NCBI GenBank assembly: GCA_964455485.1 | Contig: CAYVXT010000003.1 | Span: forward strand, 1-41,298 | From: CAYVXT01 sp964455485 | Lineage (GTDB): Bacteria; Patescibacteriota; Minisyncoccia; Phycocordibacterales; WO2-35-19 | Length of the DNA: 41,298 nt | Direction of reading: 5' to 3' | Shown: positions 31,495-38,343 of the stretch, in pieces | Position numbering within the stretch: position 1 is the first letter of the stretch | Layout of the letters: each line of letters begins with the position of its first letter | Notes under the pieces: model-generated | Databases searched by the model: none | What the model was told of the DNA's origin: nothing | The model's input: the letters and a program-made list of their open reading frames with translations, nothing else | Program-made: the position numbers and the translations under genes

Positions 31495-32292
31495 TCAACA
31501 CTTCGCTACAAAAAGCGCAGCCGTGTAAGTGTGCATGTAGAACTTGATTTTGCCGAGAATCCTGAACTCGACTTTGTTTCCCAACCCCTCAGCCATGAAT
31601 TCGGCTATTAGCCCCAAACTGTCAGGGGTGGTATCTCCCCAGATTACTCCAGGGTTGTCTTCCGGTTGTGGATGGATCAGAAGCGCATCCAAAAAACTGA
31701 GCAACTTTCCAATCCTTCTTGCTGTTCTTGCCATTTTTCGCTGGTGTTTTGGCTTAAGATCGTGAGGCTCCTGTTTGTCAAGAACGCTAAGGACTCTCGA
31801 GGCTACTAACAAGCGTGCACTCTCAGAAGGAATGTACTTTTTCCGGCAGGCAAAGTTAATGTCTGCGCGGTATACATCATTCCCTAGGGCGTTGTGGGCT
31901 TGCTGATCTATGATAGATCTGCCAATATCACATCCAACCTGAGAAGCGTCATAGGCTATAACACCCATCTTCTGTTGGTTGGCAATTGGAAGGATCATTT
32001 CTAAGGCTTGGCCAGTGCCAATACCGAAATATCTTAAATCTTTAGGTAGGGCGTCGCCGTAAAATTTTCTAAAATTTAATGCTTTTTTAACGGCGTCAGC
32101 TTCACCGGTCGCAAGTCGATACATCTCGACCTGGTGGCGTGCGGAATTGAACTGGCCTTGTTGCAGTACGTGAGTTGGGATTATTCCTTTTTTGATTTTA
32201 TTGTCCCAATGGTCCTCAACTTCACGGTTGACACTGTAGGCAAGCTCTTCCCATAAGGTGAGCGTGGGCGCTATCAACATCTTTGCGCTCAC
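31495..32292 (-). CDS. Putative Rossmann-fold (methyltransferase-like) protein
   Basis: AAAGGAG lies 6 bases before the GTG at 32290-32292, which is chosen over upstream codons because it follows the SD. The product of about 265 residues has a helical N-terminus (LWEELAYSVNREVEDHW...MYRLATGEADAVKKAL). A segment LRYFGIGTGQALEMIL resembles methyltransferase motif I. Then come VIAYDASQVGCDIGRS (acidic end of strand 2), ARLLVASRVLSVLD and a C-terminal beta part. This order suits a class I SAM-dependent enzyme, but the match is weak. GC content is higher than in the flanking kinase gene. Confidence 0.5.
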   Translation of the reverse strand: MSAKMLIAPTLTLWEELAYSVNREVEDHWDNKIKKGIIPTHVLQQGQFNSARHQVEMYRLATGEADAVKKALNFRKFYGDALPKDLRYFGIGTGQALEMILPIANQQKMGVIAYDASQVGCDIGRSIIDQQAHNALGNDVYRADINFACRKKYIPSESARLLVASRVLSVLDKQEPHDLKPKHQRKMARTARRIGKLLSFLDALLIHPQPEDNPGVIWGDTTPDSLGLIAEFMAEGLGNKVEFRILGKIKFYMHTYTAALFVAKC

Positions 32293-32398
32293 GTGCGTCT
32301 CCTTTCCTGTTCGTCCTTTCGTAGAAAGAACTAAGTTTTCTAAGCCGATTATAACAGACTTCATTATCTTTTTGTAAAGATTCTATTAGAATATAGAT

Positions 32399-32638
32399 AT
32401 GAATATAAAAAAAGATGATGAAGTGGAAATGAAGGCTAACGGGGGAGATTTGACCCAAAACCCTGAATTTAGAAGGTTTTGTCATGATATAAAAAACCCT
32501 TTGGCGGCCCTGCAGCTGCAGGTTGAAGTGCTAGAAATGAGTTTGGAAGACGATGATTATAAAGAAAAACTGAAAAGTGCAACAATCAAAATGAAGCAAG
32601 AAATTAGCAAAATGGTAGGTATGTTGGATAAAGGCTAA
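32399..32638 (+). CDS. Free-standing DHp (HisKA-like) mini-protein
   Basis: The 79-residue protein consists of a disordered start and two predicted helices. The first carries RRFCHDIKNPLAALQLQVEV, an H-box in which His is followed by D-I-K-N-P as in many kinases. The second (LKSATIKMKQEISKMVGMLD) completes a helical hairpin. There is no ATPase domain, so it may accept or relay phosphate, or modulate the kinase at 29906. TAGAAT lies 6 bases before the ATG with no SD. A terminator follows. Confidence 0.75.
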   Translation: MNIKKDDEVEMKANGGDLTQNPEFRRFCHDIKNPLAALQLQVEVLEMSLEDDDYKEKLKSATIKMKQEISKMVGMLDKG

Positions 32639-32664
32639 ATTAAAGTCATTTTTCAGCTAGCTAC

Positions 32665-32694
32665 AAATAATGGCTCTGTTGAGCCGTTATTTTA
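32665..32694 (+). terminator. Terminator after the DHp mini-protein
   Basis: AATAATGGCTC-TGTT-GAGCCGTTATTTTA is a perfect stem apart from one G-T pair, flanked by A and T runs. Confidence 0.8.
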
Positions 32695-32732
32695 GACTGT
32701 CCACAACAAAATAAAATATTCATGAAAAATGC

Positions 32733-32760
32733 TTGACAATTTTTGCATAACTGCTATACT
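32733..32760 (+). promoter_or_regulatory. Strong promoter of a structured transcript
   Basis: A consensus TTGACA, a 16-base spacer and the extended -10 TGCTATACT. Confidence 0.75.
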
Positions 32761-32766
32761 AATACT

Positions 32767-33072
32767 GAATTTGAACATTGAATTTTGCAAGGTTGGGGGG
32801 AATTTTGAACCCGACCTTGCGGAGGTTGAAATGGCCGCACGTACACACTCGCCTCCGGCGCAGATGCCGGAAACAATTAATAGCCGAATGATCAGCAGCC
32901 AGGGCGCCGGCGCCGCCAGCTAGCCAACGACATCGGGCAAGCAGGCAGCATGCCGTGTTGTAGTACCGCGCTTCGCGTGAGCTAAAGCTCCCTTTTGATT
33001 AGGAGTTGGCCGCGCGAGCGCAAAACAGTCCCGTTCCCCAGTATTATCGGGGGACGGGCTGATTTATTTTAT
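32767..33072 (+). ncRNA. GC-rich structured transcript containing a small ORF
   Basis: A region of about 300 nt runs between the promoter at 32733 and an intrinsic terminator (33030-33072, CCCGTTCCCC/GGGGGACGGG then T-rich). A leader hairpin (32788-32821, GCAAGGTTGGG/CCCGACCTTGC) abuts GGAGG and a 30-codon ORF. After the ORF, about 100 nt contain compact stems (GGCAGCATGCC, CGCGCTTCGCG, GAGCTAAAGCTC). It is far richer in GC than its surroundings. It could be a small-protein mRNA with a structured tail, or an RNA gene; tmRNA end features are absent. Confidence 0.5.
32831..32923 (+). CDS. Small protein of 30 residues in the structured transcript
   Basis: GGAGG ends 5 bases before the ATG, one of the strongest SDs in the window. 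The product reads MAARTHSPPAQMPETINSRM then ISSQGAGAAS: polar, Ala/Pro-rich, no membrane segment. The SD is flanked by the leader hairpin, which could control access. No homologue is recognised. It may be a real peptide or a tag-like decoy within an RNA. Confidence 0.45.
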   Translation: MAARTHSPPAQMPETINSRMISSQGAGAAS

Positions 33073-33203
33073 ATAAAATTTTTCTTGCGCTTTGCGCTTT
33101 TCTATTTTTTACTCATAACTCACCCCGCTCTTCGCTAAGCTCAGAGTCGACCCTCCCTTACCTCAAGGGAGGGAAAAGGCAAAACCTATGATAATATGCA
33201 AAC

Positions 33204-34376
33204 ATGGTAAATTTAGGATTTTGGAAAAAATCAAAAAGCCCAATATTGTGCTTGGCGCCGATGGCAGATGTTACAGATGCAGCTTTTAGATACATCATTG
33301 CAAAATATTCCAAACTTGCTCGAAGTCCAGAAAAAACTTCTTCGAGCGTGCCTAGCGAGCGCGACTGGCGCGAGCTCGAGGAATTTTCTAGCAAGAAAAT
33401 ATCCGTGCAAAGCGAGAAGAACGTTTTTTCTGGACTATACCCTTATGCTACTTGGACAGAGTTTGTGAGTGCAGATGGGTTGGTGAGAGCGCCGGAGGAG
33501 GGTAGGAAAAAGCTTTTGAAAGATTTGGAGTATTCTGAAATTGAAAGGCCAATAGTTGCACAATTTTTTACAAGCAAACCGGAAATGATGGAAAAGGCAG
33601 CAGCTCTAGCGGTGGAACTTGGGTTTGATGGTATTGATATAAACATGGGCTGTCCTGACAAAAGTATTGAAAAGCAAGGTGCGGGGGCTGCGCTTATAAA
33701 AAATCCAACACTTGCTAAAGAAATTATTTTGGCTGCCAAACGAGGTGTGGCCCTTCGACAAGCTCAGGGCGAACGACAACTTCCTGTATCGGTGAAAACA
33801 CGCTTGGGTTATAACAAAGATGAATTAGAAACTTGGCTACCTGCTCTTTTGGAGGCGGAGCCAGCTGTTATGACTATTCATGCGCGCACTAGGAAAGAGA
33901 TGTCAAAGGTGCCAGCAAGGTGGGAGAGGATAAGGAGAGCAGTGGAGATAAGGGATGAGATTCAAAGAACCTCACCCCTAGCCACTCTCCTAGAAGCAGG
34001 AGAGGGGAAAAACGAAGAGGGAAAGACCTTAATCTTCGGGAATGGGGATGTTTTGAGTGTGGAAGATGCATACAAAAAGTGTGCAGAAACAGGAGCAGAC
34101 GGAGCGATGCTTGGTAGAGCTATTTTTGGCAACCCGTTCCTTTTTTCGGGCCACACGCCAACTTTGGAAGAGAAGTTGAAAGTGTTGGTGGAGCATTCAA
34201 AACTTTTTGAGCAAAAACTTGGAGCCATCAAAAATTTTGCAGTAATGAAAAAACATTTTAAATCATATATAGGCAGTTTCAGTCACTCTAAAGACTTGCG
34301 CGAAAAGTTGATGGAAGCAGAGAGTGCTGGTGATGTAGAAAATGTGGTAAGTAATTTTTTGATAAGTTATAATTAG
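33204..34376 (+). CDS. dus: tRNA-dihydrouridine synthase with repeat insertions
   Basis: Dus is an FMN enzyme that reduces uridines in tRNA. The 390-residue protein has the TIM-barrel start LAPMADVTDAAFRYI, TEFVSADGL, FTSKPEMMEKAA, and the catalytic Cys in INMGCPDKSIEKQGAGAALI. VSVKTRLGY, the His in MTIHART, FGNGDV, GADGAMLGRAIFGNPF and a C-terminal helical domain follow. Between KYSK and TEFVSADGL there is an extra segment (about residues 41-77) encoded by a 111-bp palindrome. Two further repeats encode RQAQGE and the stretch after RDEIQRTSP. All are in frame, and the active-site motifs are untouched. Confidence 0.93.
   Translation: MVNLGFWKKSKSPILCLAPMADVTDAAFRYIIAKYSKLARSPEKTSSSVPSERDWRELEEFSSKKISVQSEKNVFSGLYPYATWTEFVSADGLVRAPEEGRKKLLKDLEYSEIERPIVAQFFTSKPEMMEKAAALAVELGFDGIDINMGCPDKSIEKQGAGAALIKNPTLAKEIILAAKRGVALRQAQGERQLPVSVKTRLGYNKDELETWLPALLEAEPAVMTIHARTRKEMSKVPARWERIRRAVEIRDEIQRTSPLATLLEAGEGKNEEGKTLIFGNGDVLSVEDAYKKCAETGADGAMLGRAIFGNPFLFSGHTPTLEEKLKVLVEHSKLFEQKLGAIKNFAVMKKHFKSYIGSFSHSKDLREKLMEAESAGDVENVVSNFLISYN
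33325..33435. repeat. 111-bp palindromic element inside dus, in frame
   Basis: The outer arms GTCCAGAAAAAAC (33325-33337) and GTTTTTTCTGGAC (33423-33435) are perfect inverted repeats. Inside are GAGCG...GCGAGCGCGACTGGCGCGAG and hairpin AATTTTC/GAAAATAT. These match the core (GAGCGCGACGGCGCGAG) and H2 of the tRNA-Asn element. The length equals 37 codons, so the frame is kept. Confidence 0.75.
33751..33775. repeat. Short palindrome in dus
   Basis: CCCTTCGACAAGCTCAGGGC followed by GAACG is an imperfect palindrome, translated as part of LRQAQGER. From memory this repeat type is common in many bacterial genomes. Confidence 0.6.
33970..34008. repeat. Hairpin repeat in dus
   Basis: CTCACCCCTAGCC, then ACTCTCCT/AGGAGAGGGG arms with a short loop, all in frame. 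This matches a widespread dispersed repeat style as I recall it. Confidence 0.55.
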
Positions 34377-34380
34377 AAAT

Positions 34381-34602
34381 ATGCAATACATGCCATTGTG
34401 GCTCGACCTAAATTTTAATGCTAATTCGATAGCAGAGTTTGCTTTTATGCTTGTTGCAATATTTGCAGTTGTTTCAACACTTATTTTATTTTTCCATTGG
34501 CAGAAATATGGAATGGGGAGCAAGGGAATTTGGTTTGCTGAAATTTCTTATGTTTTTGTGAGTTTGATTTTGTTGGTAACAGCCTTTTATAGTATGAATT
34601 AG
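34381..34602 (+). CDS. Small two-helix membrane protein
   Basis: The 73-residue protein has two hydrophobic helices (about 18-38 and 50-70) joined by a short loop HWQKYGMGSKG. No family is recognised. It starts 5 bases after the dus stop, and the PH-domain gene follows immediately (stop TAG then ATG), so the three are probably one operon. Confidence 0.7.
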   Translation: MQYMPLWLDLNFNANSIAEFAFMLVAIFAVVSTLILFFHWQKYGMGSKGIWFAEISYVFVSLILLVTAFYSMN

Positions 34603-35133
34603 ATGATAAAGCTCGAAGAAGGAGAAAAATTAATAAAAATAGTAAGAAGACATTATTTTGTAGTTTTACCAATGGTTTTTACGATAGCCTTAGGAGTGGT
34701 ATTGCCTGTGCTTGTTTACCTATTTTTGACGTCTGATTTGGTAAATCTTGGCCCCAACATGGCCACTACTATGAAAACTTTTGTTAGTAATTGGGGAGTC
34801 TTTATTTATTCTCTTTGGGCTCTCATATTGTGGATAGTCCTTTTTATTGAATGGACTGATTACTACCTTGATATTTGGATTCTGACTGATAAAAGGATAA
34901 TAGATGTAGAACAAATTGGCTTTTTCCATCGAGAAGTGACCAGTTTTGCTTATAGTCAAATTCAAGATATAACAGTTGAAACAAGAGGGATATTAGAAAC
35001 TTTCTTAAAATTTGGAACTCTACACATTCAAACTGCTGGTCATAATCGCAATATCATAATTAACGACGCCCATAACCCTGAAGAGGCAAGAGCTTTGATA
35101 TTGAATTTGCAAGAAGGTGCTAGCGCTTCTTAG
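34603..35133 (+). CDS. Membrane protein with a bacterial PH domain
   Basis: The 176-residue protein has a short N-terminal soluble part (MIKLEEGEKLIKIVRRHYFV) and two membrane helices (about 20-42 and 63-86). A YdbS-like bPH2 domain follows: YYLDIWILTDKRIIDVEQIG, FFHREVTSFAYSQIQDITVE, FGTLHIQTAG, AHNPEEARALI. Such proteins sit in the cytoplasmic membrane with the PH domain inside; their role is poorly known. The 3' end overlaps the convergent PAP2 gene by 14 bases. Confidence 0.85.
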   Translation: MIKLEEGEKLIKIVRRHYFVVLPMVFTIALGVVLPVLVYLFLTSDLVNLGPNMATTMKTFVSNWGVFIYSLWALILWIVLFIEWTDYYLDIWILTDKRIIDVEQIGFFHREVTSFAYSQIQDITVETRGILETFLKFGTLHIQTAGHNRNIIINDAHNPEEARALILNLQEGASAS

Positions 35134-35584
35134 ATATTATTTTTGTGGAAATGAATATCCATAAAAATCCAACAAAGTATCCGACTATCACATCAGTGAC
35201 ATAATGTACTCCCAGGTAAATGCGACTTATCCCTATAAGTGCAATCAAAAGACTTAAAAGTAATAGAGACTTATTTTTTATTGGATGTTTTTCGTGTTTC
35301 CAGATCGTAAAGAATACAAAACCATATAGTGCGGCGGCTGCTGCCGCATGTCCACTAGGGAATGCTGGTAGCGATTCATAATAATATGATTCGAGAGGTC
35401 GTGGTACGTTGAATATAAATTTCAATAAAAACACAGTTATACTAGATCCAAGCACTGCTATAAGTAGTTCTAATGCTTTCTTTTTGTGTTTGTGAGCGAC
35501 AAGCAGAATGCAAGAAATTATTGTGACTGCCGAAATTATGATCGGACCTCCGGTATATGTAATGAATAGAAAAAATATATCCAT
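35120..35584 (-). CDS. PAP2-family membrane phosphatase
   Basis: This is an integral membrane acid phosphatase of the PAP2 type, acting on lipid phosphates such as undecaprenyl diphosphate or phosphatidic acid. The three motifs are complete: KFIFNVPRP (KxxxxxxRP), PSGHAAAAA (PSGH), and SRIYLGVHYVTDVIVG (SRxxxxxHxxxD). The 154 residues form about five helices, compact for the family. It lies 13 bases downstream of the next minus-strand gene, likely an operon. Confidence 0.92.
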   Translation of the reverse strand: MDIFFLFITYTGGPIIISAVTIISCILLVAHKHKKKALELLIAVLGSSITVFLLKFIFNVPRPLESYYYESLPAFPSGHAAAAAALYGFVFFTIWKHEKHPIKNKSLLLLSLLIALIGISRIYLGVHYVTDVIVGYFVGFLWIFISTKIISKKR

Positions 35585-35597
35585 CTACAATTTTCGC

Positions 35598-35945
35598 TTA
35601 GATGTTATTGAAGTAGCTAGAGTATTTACCGATGAGTGGCAACTCTTTTTCCTTACCTTGTATTACATATACTATACCAACTACAGAAAGTACAAATGTA
35701 ATTAAGTTAATTATGTTGATGATTGGCCATAACCCATAGATAACCATTGAGAGTATCCATGCGGCGATTTCTATAGTTAGGAGTACCAAGCCTTGCTTTA
35801 TATGAAATTTTACGTACTGATCGTCTTTAGAGGTAAGGTAAGAAATAATGACTAAGGGACCTATATAAGAAAGAACTGCCATGGTCGTATTTTTGTGCCC
35901 CTCTGGGAGTAATTTTTCACCTGAATTTGAATTTTCTTGATCCAT
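35598..35945 (-). CDS. DUF4870/Tic20-like small membrane protein
   Basis: The 115-residue protein has an acidic N-terminus (MDQENSNSGEKLLPEGHKNT) and three to four helices (MAVLSYIGPLVIISYLT, FHIKQGLVLLTIEIAAWILS, IINLITFVLSVVGIVYVI). The KFHIKQGLVLL segment is typical of this family. Function is unknown. It is upstream of, and probably co-transcribed with, the PAP2 gene. Confidence 0.75.
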   Translation of the reverse strand: MDQENSNSGEKLLPEGHKNTTMAVLSYIGPLVIISYLTSKDDQYVKFHIKQGLVLLTIEIAAWILSMVIYGLWPIINIINLITFVLSVVGIVYVIQGKEKELPLIGKYSSYFNNI

Positions 35946-36060
35946 TGTTATGTATTAATTTTAATTAACCTATATGATAGCAAATCTATACTGTTGCTAA
36001 AGGTTATGTTGTGGGTATGATTCATGCTTTTTTCACCGTTCTGTGTGTATGCTTGAGGAT

Positions 36061-36207
36061 ATGAAAAGTAGCAAAGAGCTCGAAGATCAGTCAGAGCAAG
36101 CCGAAAAGGCTTCTAAAGACAAAAAGGAAGAGTCCGAAAAACTGAAAGATGCTGCCGAGGAGACTCGAGAAGCAGAGGAAAAACAAAAGGATGCAGAAAA
36201 TTCGTAG
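36061..36207 (+). CDS. Highly charged small helical protein
   Basis: A 48-residue ORF reads MKSSKELEDQSEQAEKASKD, then KKEESEKLKDAAEETREAEE, then KQKDAENS. It is almost wholly Lys/Glu/Ala and predicted helical. GAGG lies 3 bases before the ATG; an in-frame ATG at 36049 would add four residues. A promoter-like TTGCTA/TATGAT pair lies near 35994-36021 and a strong terminator follows, supporting expression. It is possibly a stress or chaperone-like peptide; no homologue is recognised. Confidence 0.6.
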   Translation: MKSSKELEDQSEQAEKASKDKKEESEKLKDAAEETREAEEKQKDAENS

Positions 36208-36253
36208 CTGAAAAGTTGTTTCTTCTCATTTGGCTCACGTATATGTGAGCACT

Positions 36254-36280
36254 GCGGCTGCTAAAAGCAGCCGCTTTTTT
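36254..36280 (+). terminator. Terminator after the charged small protein
   Basis: The perfect hairpin GCGGCTGCT-AAAA-GCAGCCGC is followed by six T. A small GCTCAC/GTGAGC hairpin precedes it. Confidence 0.9.
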
Positions 36281-36285
36281 AGAAA

Positions 36286-36816
36286 TTATTCCTTAAGCCT
36301 TCCATCATCGGTTATTTTTAAAATTTTTGTTACACCCTGGCTTGGGCTGGTCGACATCGGCTCGCCGGGATTTCTTGTTGCAAAATTTATTTGTAATTCG
36401 TTTGAAGTTATCCTGTTATTTTGGGGAGCTATACGATCTCCAATAAAATATGCATTTGTCATTCTATACCCATCTTTTGAATTGATTGCCGCAACTACAT
36501 AGAAAAATACTCCACTCCCTCCACTCTCTTTAGTAACCAAAAAAGCAGCATCTGGAAGCTGGTCCAGGTTTAGATCGCCAAAAGCTTCATTTCCAAAATA
36601 TCTTACAATTGTTTTTGAGGCAGAACCGGGCGCCTCGTCATATTCGTAAATACCATTGTGGAGTGGGATTTCGATGCCATCGATTTCAAAAACAGCATTC
36701 CTAAAATCGCTTTCTATTGCAATCTTTTTGTTAGTATCGTCGCCCCTCGATGTAAAAGTTAGAAATACAAATAAAATTGCAATAATTAATATCACTAAAA
36801 CATAAATTTTTTTCAT
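36286..36816 (-). CDS. Conserved secreted or membrane-anchored protein with a GDRIAP motif
   Basis: The 176-residue protein has an N-terminal helix (MKKIYVLVILIIAILFVFLT) and an outside domain with FGDLNLDQLPDAAFLVTKES, GSGVFFYVVAAINSKDGYRM, then AYFIGDRIAPQNNRI and FATRNPGEPMSTSPSQGVT. It resembles a family of hypothetical exported proteins with the GDLN-D-DAA and GDRIAP motifs, known to me only by pattern. Calcium binding at GDLNLDQLPD is possible. The ATG at 36814-36816 follows TATAAT by 6 bases, so it is likely leaderless. Confidence 0.75.
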   Translation of the reverse strand: MKKIYVLVILIIAILFVFLTFTSRGDDTNKKIAIESDFRNAVFEIDGIEIPLHNGIYEYDEAPGSASKTIVRYFGNEAFGDLNLDQLPDAAFLVTKESGGSGVFFYVVAAINSKDGYRMTNAYFIGDRIAPQNNRITSNELQINFATRNPGEPMSTSPSQGVTKILKITDDGRLKE

Positions 36817-36822
36817 AGTCGG

Positions 36823-36850
36823 ATTATACCACTCCTTTGTTTGACAACAA
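36823..36850 (-). promoter_or_regulatory. Promoter of the GDRIAP protein gene
   Basis: On the reverse strand TTGTTG, a 16-base spacer and TATAAT end 6 bases before the ATG. Confidence 0.6.
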
Positions 36851-36930
36851 TCTGCCCGATTCACCTTTACAAAAAATATTCCCAAATGTGATACCATAAT
36901 CATCAATAATGGCTTTAATGTAATGATTGT

Positions 36931-37914
36931 ATGGCTGAATTCACTCTCCACATATACAAAACAAAGTTTGCCTTACTGCTACTTGCTACTTTGATAGTTG
37001 GTTTTTGGGGCGGGAAGTATTGGCAAGACAGACATCATGATATGGATATAAACCAATTGAGGGAAAATTCTTCCGAATACAAACTCATCAACCCTGTCCT
37101 ACTTCTTGATAATTCAGAATTAACTTTCCATGAGTTCGATCATCTTAAAGGGGAAGTAGAAAAATATCTTTCTGATAAGGATGAAAATAAAGCGACTAGT
37201 GTTTCCGTTTATTTCCGTGAATTAAATACAGGTAAATGGTGGGGTATAAATGAGAAGGAACTTTATGTTCCATCAAGCATGCTGAAAATTGGAACTCTAA
37301 TAGCATATTTGAAAATGGCAAGAGATGATGATGCTCTGCTTTCTAAGGTTGTACCGTATTCTCCAAAGTATGATGATGGTCAATATTATCAACCAACAAG
37401 ACTATTGAAAGCGGGAACTTATCCAATAAGGACGTTGTTATATGAGACTATAGTTGAGTCTGAAAATAATGCTGTTAAAGTTTTGGATCAACTAAAGCCA
37501 AATGAAGTTCTAGGTGTTTATAATGATTTAAATCTTCCAAATCCACTTTATGATCCAAATGATGGAGATTTTATGTCTCCAGAAGAGTATTCAAGATTAT
37601 TTAGAGTTTTGTACAATGCAACCTATTTGCCACGCTCATATTCCGAAGAAGCATTAAAAATACTAACTATGACAAAGTTTAATGGGGGACTTGTTTCTGG
37701 TGTTGGTTCTACTACTGTGGCACATAAGTTTGGTGAACATACTAAAGTGGTGAATGACAAAGTGGCTGAAAGGCAGCTCCATGATTGTGGTATTGTTTAC
37801 CATCCCGGAAGTCCTTACTTTATATGCGTAATGACTCGAGGAGGGGATTTTGATTCCCTTCAAAAAGTGATAGCTGGAGTATCAAAAGTTGTGCACGAAA
37901 ATTTAAATAAGTAA
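36931..37914 (+). CDS. Membrane-anchored class A beta-lactamase-fold serine hydrolase
   Basis: The 327-residue protein has one N-terminal helix (about 11-28, KFALLLLATLIVGFWGG) and an extracytoplasmic domain with the serine-hydrolase triad motifs: SMLK in VPSSMLKIG, SEN in ESENNAVK, and KFG in VAHKFGEH (for KTG). Class A beta-lactamases and low-molecular-weight transpeptidases share these. The Glu166-region loop is not obvious, so a peptidase acting on cell wall is as likely as drug hydrolysis. It is divergent from the GDRIAP gene. Confidence 0.82.
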   Translation: MAEFTLHIYKTKFALLLLATLIVGFWGGKYWQDRHHDMDINQLRENSSEYKLINPVLLLDNSELTFHEFDHLKGEVEKYLSDKDENKATSVSVYFRELNTGKWWGINEKELYVPSSMLKIGTLIAYLKMARDDDALLSKVVPYSPKYDDGQYYQPTRLLKAGTYPIRTLLYETIVESENNAVKVLDQLKPNEVLGVYNDLNLPNPLYDPNDGDFMSPEEYSRLFRVLYNATYLPRSYSEEALKILTMTKFNGGLVSGVGSTTVAHKFGEHTKVVNDKVAERQLHDCGIVYHPGSPYFICVMTRGGDFDSLQKVIAGVSKVVHENLNK

Positions 37915-38037
37915 TTTTAGGCATCAAAAATAAAGCTTTTCTAATATTAAGCATTTGTCTATGTAGCCGTATTGTCATGGATTGCAAATGAGGCTAGGTT
38001 TGGTAATATTACTTTTGTTCATTTAAAATGAATACAT

Positions 38038-38110
38038 TCCGCGGTAGCTCAGCTGGTAGAGCGGCGAGCTGTTAACTCGTTGGTCGTAGGTTCGAATCCT
38101 ACCCGCGGAG
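38038..38110 (+). tRNA. tRNA-Asn(GUU)
   Basis: The acceptor TCCGCGG pairs with CCGCGGA and the discriminator is G, as expected for Asn. The stem GCGAG/CTCGT closes CTGTTAA, giving GUU. The T-arm is GTAGG-TTCGAAT-CCTAC. CCA is not encoded. Degenerate copies of its 3' end recur downstream at 38272-38290 and 39312-39328. Confidence 0.95.
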
Positions 38111-38120
38111 CCGTTAGCAT

Positions 38121-38152
38121 AAATAGTCGTGATTTTTATCACGGCTATTTTG
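38121..38152 (+). terminator. Terminator of tRNA-Asn
   Basis: AATAGTCGTGAT-TTTT-ATCACGGCTATTTTG, a stem with one mismatch and a T-rich tail. Confidence 0.75.
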
Positions 38153-38159
38153 CTATTAC

Positions 38160-38290
38160 GGCTCCTGCGGGAGAAAGTGCTTTGAATAGCACTTTCGTTA
38201 GGATTCGAAAACCGGAGCGCGACGGCGCGAGGTGGGGTCGCATAAATTTTCAGCAGAAAATTATATGTGACCGAATCCTGCTCCCGGAGC
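38160..38290 (+). repeat. Nested palindromic element carrying tRNA-Asn end copies
   Basis: The inverted acceptor GGCTCCTGCGGG (38160-38171) is followed by hairpin H1 (AAAGTGCT/AGCACTTT). Then come the inverted T-arm TAGGATTCGAA (38199-38209), the core ACCGGAGCGCGACGGCGCG, AGGTGGGGTCG, hairpin H2 (ATAAATTTTC/GAAAATTATAT) and GTGAC. It ends with the direct copy CGAATCCTGCTCCCGGAGC (38272-38290). This is the clearest member of the family in the window. Confidence 0.8.
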
Positions 38291-38295
38291 AAAAC

Positions 38296-38322
38296 TTGAC
38301 ATAATCGTCCAATTGTTATATT
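38296..38322 (+). promoter_or_regulatory. Promoter directly after the first CGGAGC junction
   Basis: TTGACA begins 5 bases after CGGAGC (38285-38290); TATATT follows with a short 15-base spacer. Confidence 0.6.
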
Positions 38323-38343
38323 CTTTTGCATGGGAGGTTCTAT

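Noticed and set aside
32767..33072. tmRNA (ssrA)
   Set aside because: It has a short ORF and folded tail, but no tRNA-Ala-like 5' and 3' ends, no T-arm, and the encoded peptide does not end like a degradation tag.
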